Origin: Bacillota bacterium
GTDB taxonomy: Bacteria > Bacillota > Clostridia > Christensenellales > UBA1242
DNA: 40,268 bases
Assembly: GCA_009780625.1 (NCBI GenBank)
Contig: WQZR01000001.1
Location: 1-40,268, forward strand
Direction of reading: 5' to 3'
Shown: in pieces, positions 1 to 6,810 of the stretch
How the letters are laid out: each line of letters starts with the position of its first letter
How positions within the stretch are numbered: the first letter of the stretch is position 1
Position numbers and translations under genes: made by a program
The notes under the pieces: model-generated
Told to the model about the DNA's origin: nothing
Database searches by the model: none
Seen by the model: the letters and a program-made list of their open reading frames with translations, nothing else

Positions 1-488
1 AAGATTTAAAGAGACTAAGCGAAATCAAAACAGAACTTGGCGAGGAAATCAAAAAAGTTAAAGCAGCCCTGATTGAGTTATGCGACTGGCAAGAAGGAAA
101 GTGTTTGTTTCAAAGACAACGTGGCTCAGCGTATACTTGTTGCACAACAACATTTGTCTGCAAACAACTTGATGAAGATAAAGGCTGCACACTAGACGAT
201 GAAGAAAGACCACTGCTTTGCGATTTATTTCTATGCGTTCCTGCAATTGAAGCATTGATGGAAAAAGTGAAAGCATTCAACAGTGGCGACGACAGTGTTA
301 GGGAAGAGTTGGACTTTCTAAAAGACTATATAAAGATGTGCATTTTGCTAAACAAAGAACAACTTCCAATATATAAAGAATATTTCGATGCAACAGTGAT
401 AAGAGAATGCAAAAACCCATGTGCAAAAAAATGCACAAAGCCATATCTAAAATCTGCTGAAGTTGTTGGCACTGGAGAATTTTTCTAG
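1..488 (+). CDS. Cys-rich hypothetical protein, 5'-truncated by the window edge
   Basis: The reading frame is open from base 3 to a TAG at 486-488, so the start lies upstream of the window. The visible N-terminal part is a charged helix. A cysteine cluster follows, with the pattern C-x6-C, then CC, C, and a GCTLDDEERPLLC segment followed by FLC. A second set (CKNPCAKKC) lies near the C terminus. The motif of a Cys, then T/S-L, acidic residues and RP-x-x-C resembles small proteins that chelate zinc or iron through Cys clusters (YkgJ-like), but the match is only by eye. It converges with truA and overlaps it by 4 bp. I cannot assign a function. Confidence 0.6.
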   Translation, partial: DLKRLSEIKTELGEEIKKVKAALIELCDWQEGKCLFQRQRGSAYTCCTTTFVCKQLDEDKGCTLDDEERPLLCDLFLCVPAIEALMEKVKAFNSGDDSVREELDFLKDYIKMCILLNKEQLPIYKEYFDATVIRECKNPCAKKCTKPYLKSAEVVGTGEFF

Positions 489-1249
489 TATAAAACTTCT
501 TCGAGGCAAAGACCCTTAGCATCAGCCGTTCCAATTCCATTGGTGCGGCTTTCTTTTTTTAGTGCGTTTTCTATGTCTTCTTTGGTAAGTTTGCCAAGTC
601 CAACATCAACAAGCGCTTGTGTCATAATTCTCACTTGGTTATGAAGAAAACTTCTTCCAGTGAAATATATTTTGATTATTGTAGGGGTCGCATCACCATG
701 CGACCCTGTTTCGAATCTTATATCTGTAAGTTTCCTCATATGGTCCGTCACTGCTGCTCCAGTCTTGCAAAAACTTTTAAAGTTTTTATAGCCAATCAAT
801 GAGGCAGAGGCTTCTTTCATTTTTTCTATGTCCAGTGGGCGTTTGATGTGCATTGCTGTGTCGCGTTCGAATGGGCACAAAACATCGCCGTTCCAAATTG
901 TGTAGGAATATGTTTTTGCCTTTGCTGAATATCTTGCCGAAAACTCTTTGTCTGCTTCTTCAACAGATAGAACTCTAATATCAGGTGGAAGCATTTGGTT
1001 TAAAGAAGTCTTTGCGTGTCCACAGTTTATTTTGTTTGAAGTAAAGAAATTCACGGTTTGCTTTTTTGCATGCACTCCAGAATCTGTTCTGCCAGAAGCA
1101 ACAACCGTCACCTTTTGTTGGCACACAGTTTCCAAAACAGTTTCCAAAACCCCTTGCACCGTTTTCTGTTTTGGTTGAATTTGAAAACCAGCATACCCCG
1201 TGCCGTCGAAACTTATAACCATCTTATGATTGAATTCAGATTTTTTCAT
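485..1249 (-). CDS. truA: tRNA pseudouridine(38-40) synthase TruA
   Basis: TruA isomerises U38-U40 in the anticodon stem-loop of many tRNAs. The 254-residue length is normal for the family. The catalytic motif GRTDSGVHA places the nucleophile at Asp56, and the C-terminal segment FTGRSFLHNQVRIM matches the conserved RNA-binding strand. Between the strands at about residues 176-180 and 191-198 sits the extra peptide GSHGDATPT (182-190). It is encoded by the palindrome at 681-707 read in reverse, where other TruA proteins have a short turn. There is no clear Shine-Dalgarno. A TATAAT on this strand (1258-1263) lies only 8 nt before the ATG. The gene is divergent from the ATP-grasp-like gene at 1304. 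Confidence 0.95.
   Translation of the reverse strand: MKKSEFNHKMVISFDGTGYAGFQIQPKQKTVQGVLETVLETVCQQKVTVVASGRTDSGVHAKKQTVNFFTSNKINCGHAKTSLNQMLPPDIRVLSVEEADKEFSARYSAKAKTYSYTIWNGDVLCPFERDTAMHIKRPLDIEKMKEASASLIGYKNFKSFCKTGAAVTDHMRKLTDIRFETGSHGDATPTIIKIYFTGRSFLHNQVRIMTQALVDVGLGKLTKEDIENALKKESRTNGIGTADAKGLCLEEVLY
681..707 (+). repeat. mini-palindrome copy 1 (type C loop) inside truA
   Basis: GTAGGGGTCGCAT, loop CACC, ATGCGACCC. The 9-bp stem is perfect (685-693 with 698-706). Together with the flanking T and TGTT it is identical over about 31 bp to the copy at 9611. It is read in reverse by truA as GSHGDATPT without breaking the frame. Confidence 0.9.
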
Positions 1250-1257
1250 TATTTCTC

Positions 1258-1303
1258 ATTATAGCATATTGACAAACGCAAGATATGGCTATAAGATAGC
1301 AAT
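1258..1303. promoter_or_regulatory. Divergent promoter region truA / ATP-grasp-like gene, likely leaderless both ways
   Basis: On the plus strand TTGACA (1269-1274) is followed by overlapping -10 candidates TATAAG (1290-1295, spacer 15) and TAAGAT (1292-1297, spacer 17). The ATG at 1304 is 6-8 nt downstream. On the minus strand TATAAT (1258-1263) ends 8 nt before the truA ATG. Neither start has a Shine-Dalgarno sequence, so transcription probably begins at or just before both start codons. Confidence 0.55.
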
Positions 1304-2425
1304 ATGAAAATTTATTTTAATCAAGATTGGCTAGATGGAAAAGGGCATGGTTCCGAAGACGCATGCAAATTCTTTTCTAAACACAGAATGGAGTTGTTCA
1401 ATGCCCTAAAAGAATCAACGCCACACGAATACATCACAGACAAAAAACTTATAGACGAAGACACAATCTTCTTCACTTCAACAATCGACAGCGAATTTGA
1501 CATGGGCGAATATAGCAAAATAGTTGAGGAAGAAAGAAAAGCAATTGACAAAATTCTTAAAACAAGTGAAATCAAACGCCCAAAGACGGCTTCCTTTTGG
1601 GAGTTTCTCGATAAGCCTTTCTTTCCAGTTATTGCCAAAAGCGAAATGCTGAACGCTGGAATGGATAAAATTCTTATTGAAAACAGAGAACAACTTGTTC
1701 CGTTCTTTGCTTTATATCAATATCTTAAAGAAGAAAAAATGGCTCTTTCAAAAAATGGAGGAACAATCACATATAAACATTTCGAAGAAATGGTTTTCCA
1801 GCAATATATTGAAACACCAAGCGAATATAACACTTCGCTTAGAGTCTACATCACAGGAGACCTTTCAATTGAAGCAGCAACAATCGAATATGGAAAGCCT
1901 GGCAAGAAAGAAATAAGAACACCGCTTGAGGGACTTATTCATGATTCACGAAGCCCGTTTTTTATAAACAACAAAAGCGTGACATCAAACTCAGAATGTG
2001 GCGGAGATAATATTGTTATTGGTAAAGATGTTGGCTATTCAAAAAAAGATAAAGAAATTTTGAAAGCTCATGGGTTTGACCCGCAGAATTGTGTTCTTCC
2101 AAAAGAACTAGAAGACATTTCAAAACGTATTATGAAAGGTTGTGCAAAGTTTCTAGGAATTGTTGCAGGGTTCGATTTCATTCTAAACAACGCCGACAAA
2201 AAGTGGTATTTTCTTGAAGTAGGCGGAAACCCAACACCGCACGACTATTCTTTGGTTCACGGACTAGGCTATAGCCCAACAGACAACACAATAAAAAATG
2301 TGACAAAGAGTGTGCAGATTGATTTGAAAGTGAGAACCGAAGCACTTGCAGAAATGATTTATCAAAGAAAAGAATCATTGAAGAAAAAACAAGCAAAGAA
2401 GAAACCAACAGAAGTGACAGCATAA
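1304..2425 (+). CDS. ATP-grasp-like protein of unknown substrate
   Basis: 373 residues. The central and C-terminal halves follow the ATP-grasp order: a lysine-bearing strand (FPVIAKSEM, about 108-116), an acidic hinge strand (EEMVFQQYIE, about 155-165), the arginine strand SLRVYITGDLSIEAATIEYG, and the metal-binding strand AGFDFILNNADKKWYFLEVGGNP with E-x-G-G-N-P in place of the usual E-x-N-x-R. ATP-grasp enzymes join a carboxylate to an amine or thiol through an acyl phosphate. The substrate cannot be read here. The C terminus is a Lys-rich tail. The gene is monocistronic, with a terminator at 2425-2455 and a probable leaderless start. Two more ATP-grasp genes lie at 37.7-39.8 kb. Confidence 0.6.
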   Translation: MKIYFNQDWLDGKGHGSEDACKFFSKHRMELFNALKESTPHEYITDKKLIDEDTIFFTSTIDSEFDMGEYSKIVEEERKAIDKILKTSEIKRPKTASFWEFLDKPFFPVIAKSEMLNAGMDKILIENREQLVPFFALYQYLKEEKMALSKNGGTITYKHFEEMVFQQYIETPSEYNTSLRVYITGDLSIEAATIEYGKPGKKEIRTPLEGLIHDSRSPFFINNKSVTSNSECGGDNIVIGKDVGYSKKDKEILKAHGFDPQNCVLPKELEDISKRIMKGCAKFLGIVAGFDFILNNADKKWYFLEVGGNPTPHDYSLVHGLGYSPTDNTIKNVTKSVQIDLKVRTEALAEMIYQRKESLKKKQAKKKPTEVTA

Positions 2426-2455
2426 AACGCAAGAAAAAAACACTTGCGTTTTTTT
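2425..2455 (+). terminator. Intrinsic terminator after the ATP-grasp-like gene
   Basis: AAACGCAAG (2425-2433) pairs with CTTGCGTTT (2443-2451) and is followed by a T run. Its right arm contains the -35 element of the rplM promoter. Confidence 0.85.
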
Positions 2456-2472
2456 ATGCGATAAGGTATAAT
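2444..2472 (+). promoter_or_regulatory. rplM-rpsI promoter
   Basis: TTGCGT (2444-2449), a 17-bp spacer and TATAAT (2467-2472). The -35 hexamer lies inside the right arm of the preceding terminator hairpin, so the two signals overlap. Confidence 0.75.
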
Positions 2473-2479
2473 CGCTAAG

Positions 2480-2608
2480 CGCTTAAAAGCATTTTTTTAT
2501 TAGCCCATAAGAAAGTGTCACAATAAGGGGAAACCCGCGCAGGAGAAAATCCACACCAGCATATGAAATGTTTATGCTGAGATTTAAAAAAGAGGAGAAA
2601 AAAGGAAA
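2480..2608 (+). promoter_or_regulatory. Structured 5' leader of rplM, possible autoregulatory L13 leader
   Basis: About 130 nt separate the predicted transcription start from the rplM ATG. The leader contains the hairpin CAGCATA (2557-2563) / TATGCTG (2573-2579) and an AGGGGAAACCCG stem-loop region near 2526-2537. Firmicute rplM genes often carry an L13 autoregulatory leader. I cannot confirm the consensus by eye. Confidence 0.35.
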
Positions 2609-3058
2609 ATGAACAAAACAACAAAAATGGCAAACCCACAAACAGTTGTAAGAGAATGGCATGTTGTAGATGCAAGTGATATTCCACTAGGACGTCTTGC
2701 AAGCCAAATCGCTCAACTTCTTCGTGGAAAACACAAACCAACATTCACTCCACACACAGATTGTGGCGACTTTGTGGTTGTGCTAAACACAGACAAAATT
2801 GTTTTGACAGGTGCAAAACTAACAGACAAGTTTCACTACAGACCGTCAAGATACCCAGGCAACATGAAGCAAATTCAATATAAAGAACTTCTTGCAGAAA
2901 GAAGCGACTATATGCTTTGGCTTGCAGTAAAAAGAATGGTTCCAAACACAAGGCTTAGAGACGACCAAATGAACAGAATGAAAGCGTTCAAAGGTGCAGA
3001 ACACACTCACCAAGCTCAACAGCCAAAACCAAGAAAACTAGTGGGAGGAAGAAGATAG
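2609..3058 (+). CDS. rplM: 50S ribosomal protein L13 (uL13)
   Basis: Structural protein of the large ribosomal subunit that binds 23S rRNA. The sequence shows the family hallmarks: W-x-V-V-D-A (residues 18-23), PLGRLAS, the loop LLRGKHKPTFTPHTDCGDFVVVLN, and the C-terminal LRDDQMNRMKAF. The 149 residues match the usual size of about 145. The start at 2609 is preceded by GAGGAG about 11 nt upstream. An internal ATG at 2627 would remove six residues and cannot be excluded. The gene is followed by rpsI with a 1-bp gap, the normal uL13-uS9 operon, read from the promoter at 2444-2472. Confidence 0.97.
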   Translation: MNKTTKMANPQTVVREWHVVDASDIPLGRLASQIAQLLRGKHKPTFTPHTDCGDFVVVLNTDKIVLTGAKLTDKFHYRPSRYPGNMKQIQYKELLAERSDYMLWLAVKRMVPNTRLRDDQMNRMKAFKGAEHTHQAQQPKPRKLVGGRR

Positions 3059-3059
3059 T

Positions 3060-3461
3060 ATGAAAATAGTAAACAAACAAAAATTCTTCTGGGGAACTGG
3101 AAGAAGAAAGAAAGCAGTTGCAAGAGTTAGAATCGTTGGCGGCGGAGCAGGAAAGATTGAAATCAACCAAAAAGATATTAAAGAATATTTCCTAAACGAC
3201 ATCTTAAAGCAAATCGTAAACCAACCACTTGTGCTTACTGGAGAAAAAGTTGACGTTTTTGTAAACGTTAAAGGTGGCGGACTTACAGGACAAGCAGGCG
3301 CAATCAGACACGGGCTATCAAGAGCGCTTATCAAGTTCAACGAGTCGCTTAAACCAGAGCTTAAGAAAGCAGGATATCTAACAAGAGACCCAAGAGCGAA
3401 AGAGCGTAAAAAATATGGTCTTAAAGCAGCAAGAAAAGCTCCACAATTCTCAAAACGTTAA
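3060..3461 (+). CDS. rpsI: 30S ribosomal protein S9 (uS9)
   Basis: Small-subunit protein whose C-terminal tail reaches the P-site tRNA. Recognised from GTGRRKKAVARVRI near the N terminus, GGGLTGQAGAIRHGLSRAL in the middle, DPRAKERKKYGLKAARKAPQ, and the invariant terminal sequence FSKR. 133 residues is typical. The start codon follows the rplM stop by one base, so the two are probably translationally coupled. It is the last gene of the operon, with a terminator at 3467-3493. Confidence 0.97.
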   Translation: MKIVNKQKFFWGTGRRKKAVARVRIVGGGAGKIEINQKDIKEYFLNDILKQIVNQPLVLTGEKVDVFVNVKGGGLTGQAGAIRHGLSRALIKFNESLKPELKKAGYLTRDPRAKERKKYGLKAARKAPQFSKR

Positions 3462-3466
3462 TACAC

Positions 3467-3493
3467 AAAAAAATGCCTTTCGGCATTTTTTTT
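3467..3493 (+). terminator. Intrinsic terminator of the rplM-rpsI operon
   Basis: AAAAAATGCC, loop TTTC, GGCATTTTTT. Short GC-containing stem with a strong T tract. Confidence 0.9.
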
Positions 3494-3507
3494 GTTATAC
3501 TATATAT

Positions 3508-3828
3508 ATGAATGCAAAACAGAAGTTGCAAGTTCTAACAAGAATTATTGGAATACTCAGCGGAGTGGTGTATTTTGTTGCCGGCGTACTGCTGATTATT
3601 TTTGGAATATACTTCAGCCTAGACTATCTATGGACAATCGGAATAATTGTCACAATCTTTGGAATTATTCACATAATCTTGTTTTCGCTTTCAATTCCAG
3701 ATTCGAACAGATTTGCAATCAAAGCCATGGGCTTTGGTTTCCTCACCGGAAACATTCTTATTCTCATTCTTTCACTAATCATTTTCTTCCTTCAAGACGA
3801 AGAGAATAAGAAAGATATAAAAGGATAA
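3508..3828 (+). CDS. Small multi-span membrane protein, paralog A
   Basis: 106 residues with about four hydrophobic segments: IIGILSGVVYFVAGVLLIIF, LWTIGIIVTIFGIIHIILF, and two more packed in FGFLTGNILILILSLIIFF. The C terminus is charged. No catalytic motif is seen. It is a paralog of the next gene and of the gene at 4845. All three share the pattern L-T near the N terminus, G-x-x-H-I-x-F after the third span, and G-N/S-x-x-I-F/L-x-x-S-I before a charged tail. The start at 3508 has TATACT at 3496-3501, six nt upstream, and no Shine-Dalgarno, so it may be leaderless. Function unknown. Confidence 0.7.
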   Translation: MNAKQKLQVLTRIIGILSGVVYFVAGVLLIIFGIYFSLDYLWTIGIIVTIFGIIHIILFSLSIPDSNRFAIKAMGFGFLTGNILILILSLIIFFLQDEENKKDIKG

Positions 3829-3832
3829 TTCT

Positions 3833-4150
3833 ATGAAAAAAGATTTAAGGTTTCTAACCAACTTGTTCTATTTAATCAACGGGGGCATATGTGTGCTTTC
3901 AGGACTTGTTTCAATAATTGTAGGTATTGTTTACTATATTGGAGACGATTTGCTTTGGTCTACAATTTTAATTCCTTCAGGAAGTATTATTGCGGTGGTT
4001 GGTTTTGTGCATATAATTTTTTTCCTCGCTCTAATGACAACCAAAACAAAAACATTTGCAATCGCATCTACGATAATCAGCTATTTGACAGGCAATATTT
4101 TTATATTTGTTCTTTCAATCGCAACCCTCATTGCAAAAGATACTGAATAA
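3833..4150 (+). CDS. Small multi-span membrane protein, paralog B
   Basis: 105 residues, about four hydrophobic spans, ending LSIATLIAKDTE. It lies 4 bp after paralog A and has its own AAAGGAT ribosome-binding site, so A and B form one operon. Shared features with C (4845) include VHIIFF, FAxxSxIxSxxxG, and the tail LAKD-x-E. A bidirectional hairpin at 4156-4176 ends the unit. Unknown function. Its repetition suggests a small amplified membrane-protein family. Confidence 0.7.
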   Translation: MKKDLRFLTNLFYLINGGICVLSGLVSIIVGIVYYIGDDLLWSTILIPSGSIIAVVGFVHIIFFLALMTTKTKTFAIASTIISYLTGNIFIFVLSIATLIAKDTE

Positions 4151-4155
4151 AAAAT

Positions 4156-4176
4156 AAACGCCGCTGGCGTTTTTAT
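4156..4176. terminator. Terminator between paralog B and the RAYT gene
   Basis: AAACGCC (4156-4162), loop GCT, GGCGTTT (4166-4172), T-rich on both strands. It can serve paralog B and the convergent transposase gene. Confidence 0.75.
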
Positions 4177-4742
4177 TTTTTATAAACAAAATAGAAATCA
4201 GTCAGCCAGTTGACAGGGTTATTTTGAATATACTGCCTTGTTTCATTCAACTCTTTTTTATTTCTGATTATTCTTTCATAATAGTTTCGCTGGAAGAATT
4301 TGTATTTTGCATCTATTGTGCAATTTGATTTGAAGTGATGAATAATTTGGCCTAGTGAAATCGTAGGGGTCGCACCTGAGAGCGACCCGTTGTGTAAAAT
4401 TTGAATAATCATGTGAATATGATTTGGCATGATTACAAAGGAATCAATCTTATATCTTTTGCTAGTTTCATTTATACGGTTTATTCTACCTAGTATTATT
4501 TTTCCTAGTGATGACAATTTGATTTGCGGGTCGCTCTCAGGTGCGACCCCTACATTTCCTCGAATTCCGTATTTTAACTCGTGTTCGGTAGGCATCAAAA
4601 CCTCGCTCAAAATGCAATGCCCGTCTTGAACACAAATAACCACATGATAAAACCGCGGCTCTTTATAGTCGAAACTTTTCAATCTGACATCTTTTCTTAC
4701 GGGCAATCCGCTTGCTTGTCCTCTAAGTTCTCTTTCAGTCAT
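4173..4742 (-). CDS. REP-associated tyrosine transposase (RAYT, Y1/IS200-like family)
   Basis: Y1 transposases of the HUH class cut single-stranded DNA at hairpins with one catalytic tyrosine. The HUH motif is in FVIMPNHIHMI (His108 and His110). The C-terminal block YYERIIRNKKE followed by YIQNNPVNW carries the nucleophile tyrosine (154 or 155) and is typical of RAYTs, the domesticated subgroup that acts on REP palindromes. I start at 4742 (189 residues). A TATAAT on this strand at 4749-4754 and TTGATA at 4771-4776 leave a six-nt gap to this ATG, whereas the ATG at 4760 lies upstream of that -10. Two identical, oppositely oriented palindrome copies interrupt the gene in frame: VGVAPESDP at residues 64-72, and GSLSGATPT at 119-127 just after the HUH strand. 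No other transposase or insertion-sequence end is visible nearby. Confidence 0.85.
   Translation of the reverse strand: MTERELRGQASGLPVRKDVRLKSFDYKEPRFYHVVICVQDGHCILSEVLMPTEHELKYGIRGNVGVAPESDPQIKLSSLGKIILGRINRINETSKRYKIDSFVIMPNHIHMIIQILHNGSLSGATPTISLGQIIHHFKSNCTIDAKYKFFQRNYYERIIRNKKELNETRQYIQNNPVNWLTDFYFVYKK
4363..4388 (+). repeat. mini-palindrome copy 2 (type A) inside the RAYT gene
   Basis: GTAGGGGTCGC, loop ACCTGAGA, GCGACCC. It is the exact reverse complement of copy 3, 139 bp away. The RAYT gene, on the other strand, reads it as GSLSGATPT. Confidence 0.92.
4528..4553 (-). repeat. mini-palindrome copy 3 (type A, inverted) inside the RAYT gene
   Basis: Same 26 bp as copy 2 but on the minus strand, co-directional with the RAYT gene and read as VGVAPESDP. 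The flanks AAT before and GCAA after match several other copies, so the full unit may be about 33 bp (11 codons). Confidence 0.92.
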
Positions 4743-4793
4743 AAATCTATTATAGTACATTTGTTCTAAATATCAAAGCAGATGTAAAACGCT

Positions 4794-4820
4794 TTGAATT
4801 TTTCGGGGGGGGGGTAGAAT
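4794..4820 (+). promoter_or_regulatory. Promoter with a G10 tract in the spacer, upstream of paralog C
   Basis: TTGAAT (4794-4799) and TAGAAT (4815-4820) are separated by 15 bp, of which ten (4805-4814) are a G homopolymer. The GAAGGAG ribosome-binding site of the gene at 4845 follows at 4831-4837. Slippage of the G run would change spacer length. Confidence 0.6.
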
Positions 4821-4844
4821 TAAGTGATTGGAAGGAGATTAGAC

Positions 4845-5159
4845 ATGAAAGAAAAATTACATGATTTAACTGTACTGTTTTGGTTGCTTTGCGGAATATT
4901 ATACATACTAACAGCGGTCGTATTGATAATAATAAATTTTAATTCTGCGACTGACGCTTTTGGTGCTTGGGGTTTTAGTATTTTAGTACTTGGTGCTGTG
5001 CACATATTGTTTTATCTTTTTAGGACTCTAGACTGGAACAAGTTTGCAAAAACATCTATAATTGTAAGTTTCTTTGTTGGCAGTGCCTTAATCTTTAGCT
5101 TTTCAATAGCGCTGTATCTAGCAAAAGATTCAGAAGAACTGAATAAAAAAAATACTTAG
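4845..5159 (+). CDS. Small multi-span membrane protein, paralog C
   Basis: 104 residues from the ATG at 4845, chosen because GAAGGAG sits 7 nt upstream. The GTG at 4824 would place the ribosome-binding site inside the coding sequence. About four hydrophobic spans, with FWLLCGILYILTAVVLIII first and FSFSIALYLAKDSEE last. It resembles paralogs A and B, from which it is separated by the oppositely oriented transposase gene. Its promoter has the G10 spacer described separately, which may allow on/off or graded expression. Function unknown. Confidence 0.7.
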   Translation: MKEKLHDLTVLFWLLCGILYILTAVVLIIINFNSATDAFGAWGFSILVLGAVHILFYLFRTLDWNKFAKTSIIVSFFVGSALIFSFSIALYLAKDSEELNKKNT

Positions 5160-5174
5160 ACAAAAAATACTTCT

Positions 5175-5702
5175 ATGAAAAGCGGAATTATCAGAAGGGT
5201 GGACGACCTCGGTCGTATTGTCATTCCAAAAGAAATCAGAAGAAGCCTAAAAATCAAGACGGGTGCGCCGCTTGAAATTTCTTTGGTGGGCGAAGAAGAA
5301 CTGTCGCTAAGACGCGTGGACAGTCTTCTTTCTGTTGTCATAAACCCCGATGGTTTTGCCAGCACAGTTGCAGAATTTTCTGGCTGTTCAATCATCATCG
5401 TAAACGACAGTGAAGTTTCTGCTCTCTCTGGTTTCAAAAAAAGCATGATTGGTCTGCCAATCACAAATAAACTGATTTCGCATCTAGAAAACAGGGAGCA
5501 AATCACCATCACAGCAACCCTCGAAGCCCTGATTGAAAGAAGCCCAATTGAACACAATGCTGTGGCAACAATCATCATAGAGCCCCTGATTAACGATTCC
5601 AGCGTCCTTGGTGGCATTGTGGCAGTATGCTTGGACATAAAAAAGGTGGAAGAAGTTAAAACAATTTTAAGATATACAAGTGCTTTAGTTCGAGTTTTTT
5701 AG
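5175..5702 (+). CDS. spoVT: SpoVT/AbrB-family transcription regulator
   Basis: The N-terminal residues 1-45 (IIRRVDDLGRIVIPKEIRRSL, then KTGAPLEI) are the AbrB-type swapped-hairpin DNA-binding domain, very close to SpoVT. The remaining 130 residues have the size and pattern of the SpoVT GAF-like domain. 175 residues fits SpoVT (about 178). In spore formers it tunes forespore gene expression late in sporulation, but related proteins occur outside sporulation. It lies 15 bp after paralog C without an obvious Shine-Dalgarno. The 11-bp sequence AAAAAATACTT is repeated directly just before the start. Confidence 0.85.
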   Translation: MKSGIIRRVDDLGRIVIPKEIRRSLKIKTGAPLEISLVGEEELSLRRVDSLLSVVINPDGFASTVAEFSGCSIIIVNDSEVSALSGFKKSMIGLPITNKLISHLENREQITITATLEALIERSPIEHNAVATIIIEPLINDSSVLGGIVAVCLDIKKVEEVKTILRYTSALVRVF

Positions 5703-5727
5703 ACAAATAGTGCTATTATAATAGTAG

Positions 5728-6810
5728 ATGGAAGAGAGAATAAAAAAAGTTCTATTTGATTCTTCAATGCTTTGCGACATGCTAGACGATTCTAAACCAG
5801 AACTTCGAGACGCAGCGCAAGACTTTTTTCTATATCTAATCAAAAACCCACATAGATTTGAACTTTGTGTTTGCGACACCGTTAGAGGTGAAATCAGCAA
5901 CATGAGATTTGGAATCAGAAAACACGAAGCCCACATGACAGACGAAGAAAGAGCAAGAAAGCATATGGGTGAAAGAGCAGAATCAATTCTTAAGGGAACA
6001 AACTTTGGTGGCGTTGAATATAAGTTTAACGATTTGGCGGAGAACCACGACGTTGTTGCTCTAAGACGAGCTTTCAGAGAAGCCGGAGTGCCACCAGTTA
6101 GACACGATAAAACAGACGACGACCACGATAACGACAGAACAATTGCAGCAGTTGCGTTGACTCACGGTTGCCATATGATTGCTTCACACGATTTTAGAGA
6201 TATGGTGAACAACGGTTCGGACTTTAGAAGAGTCTATGGTCAGTTTCTTGGAAATGAGAATTTCACAAAAACAAAGTTTGCAAACGCAAACCAAGCTTTG
6301 GAAGGTTTTGTTAAAGAAGACGATTTATATCTAACAACATATAGAGAAGAGTTTCAAAGATGTCTTGGTGTGATTAAACAAAAACAAGAAGAAATTGAAG
6401 GTACAGAATGCGAAATTGAAAAAGGCATGAAAAAAGCAGACCTGAATGAAAGTTATGAATATGTAAACGGAAAGAGATATAAGCAAAGAAGAGATGAAAG
6501 ACCAGAGTTTGACAAACTTCTAAAAATTCAAGCGAATAGAGCAATGCACAGAAAGCATATAGATGAAATGGAAAATGCTTACTATAATACCTATGGTGAC
6601 GAAATCTATAACTCCAAACGTGCGGAACTGGCAGGAAAAACTGCTCCGTCTGAAAAACGCCTTTCAGAATTGATGAAAATGCGAAGAGACATTATAGACG
6701 GGCCAGTGCTTAGCAAAGGAAAAAAACTTAACACATTGAATGTTGGTGGCGGCTCTCAAACAACAAAAGGTGTTTCGGTGGATGGAAATAAAGGAATAGG
6801 TGAGGTTTAG
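5728..6810 (+). CDS. PIN-domain protein (predicted Mg-dependent RNase) with long helical C terminus
   Basis: The first 165 residues follow the PIN nuclease pattern: a strand ending VLFDSS (Asp11), DTVRGEI with Glu55, the acidic cluster TDDDHDNDRTIAAVAL (Asp135 is the likely metal ligand), and MIASHDFRDM with Asp155. PIN domains are single-strand RNA endonucleases, as in VapC toxins. Residues 200-330 are rich in Lys and Glu and look helical or coiled-coil, making it far longer than a VapC (about 130). TATAAT at 5717-5722 ends 5 nt before the ATG with no Shine-Dalgarno, suggesting a leaderless start. The next gene starts at the base after its stop codon. Confidence 0.65.
   Translation: MEERIKKVLFDSSMLCDMLDDSKPELRDAAQDFFLYLIKNPHRFELCVCDTVRGEISNMRFGIRKHEAHMTDEERARKHMGERAESILKGTNFGGVEYKFNDLAENHDVVALRRAFREAGVPPVRHDKTDDDHDNDRTIAAVALTHGCHMIASHDFRDMVNNGSDFRRVYGQFLGNENFTKTKFANANQALEGFVKEDDLYLTTYREEFQRCLGVIKQKQEEIEGTECEIEKGMKKADLNESYEYVNGKRYKQRRDERPEFDKLLKIQANRAMHRKHIDEMENAYYNTYGDEIYNSKRAELAGKTAPSEKRLSELMKMRRDIIDGPVLSKGKKLNTLNVGGGSQTTKGVSVDGNKGIGEV

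Noticed and set aside
4743..4844. Insertion-sequence ends or target-site duplications around the RAYT gene
   Set aside because: No terminal inverted or direct repeats could be paired on the two sides. RAYTs generally lack such ends.
5156..5638. 160-codon minus-strand ORF opposite spoVT
   Set aside because: It lies wholly antisense to a clear SpoVT gene, its composition looks like out-of-frame translation, and it has no ribosome-binding site.
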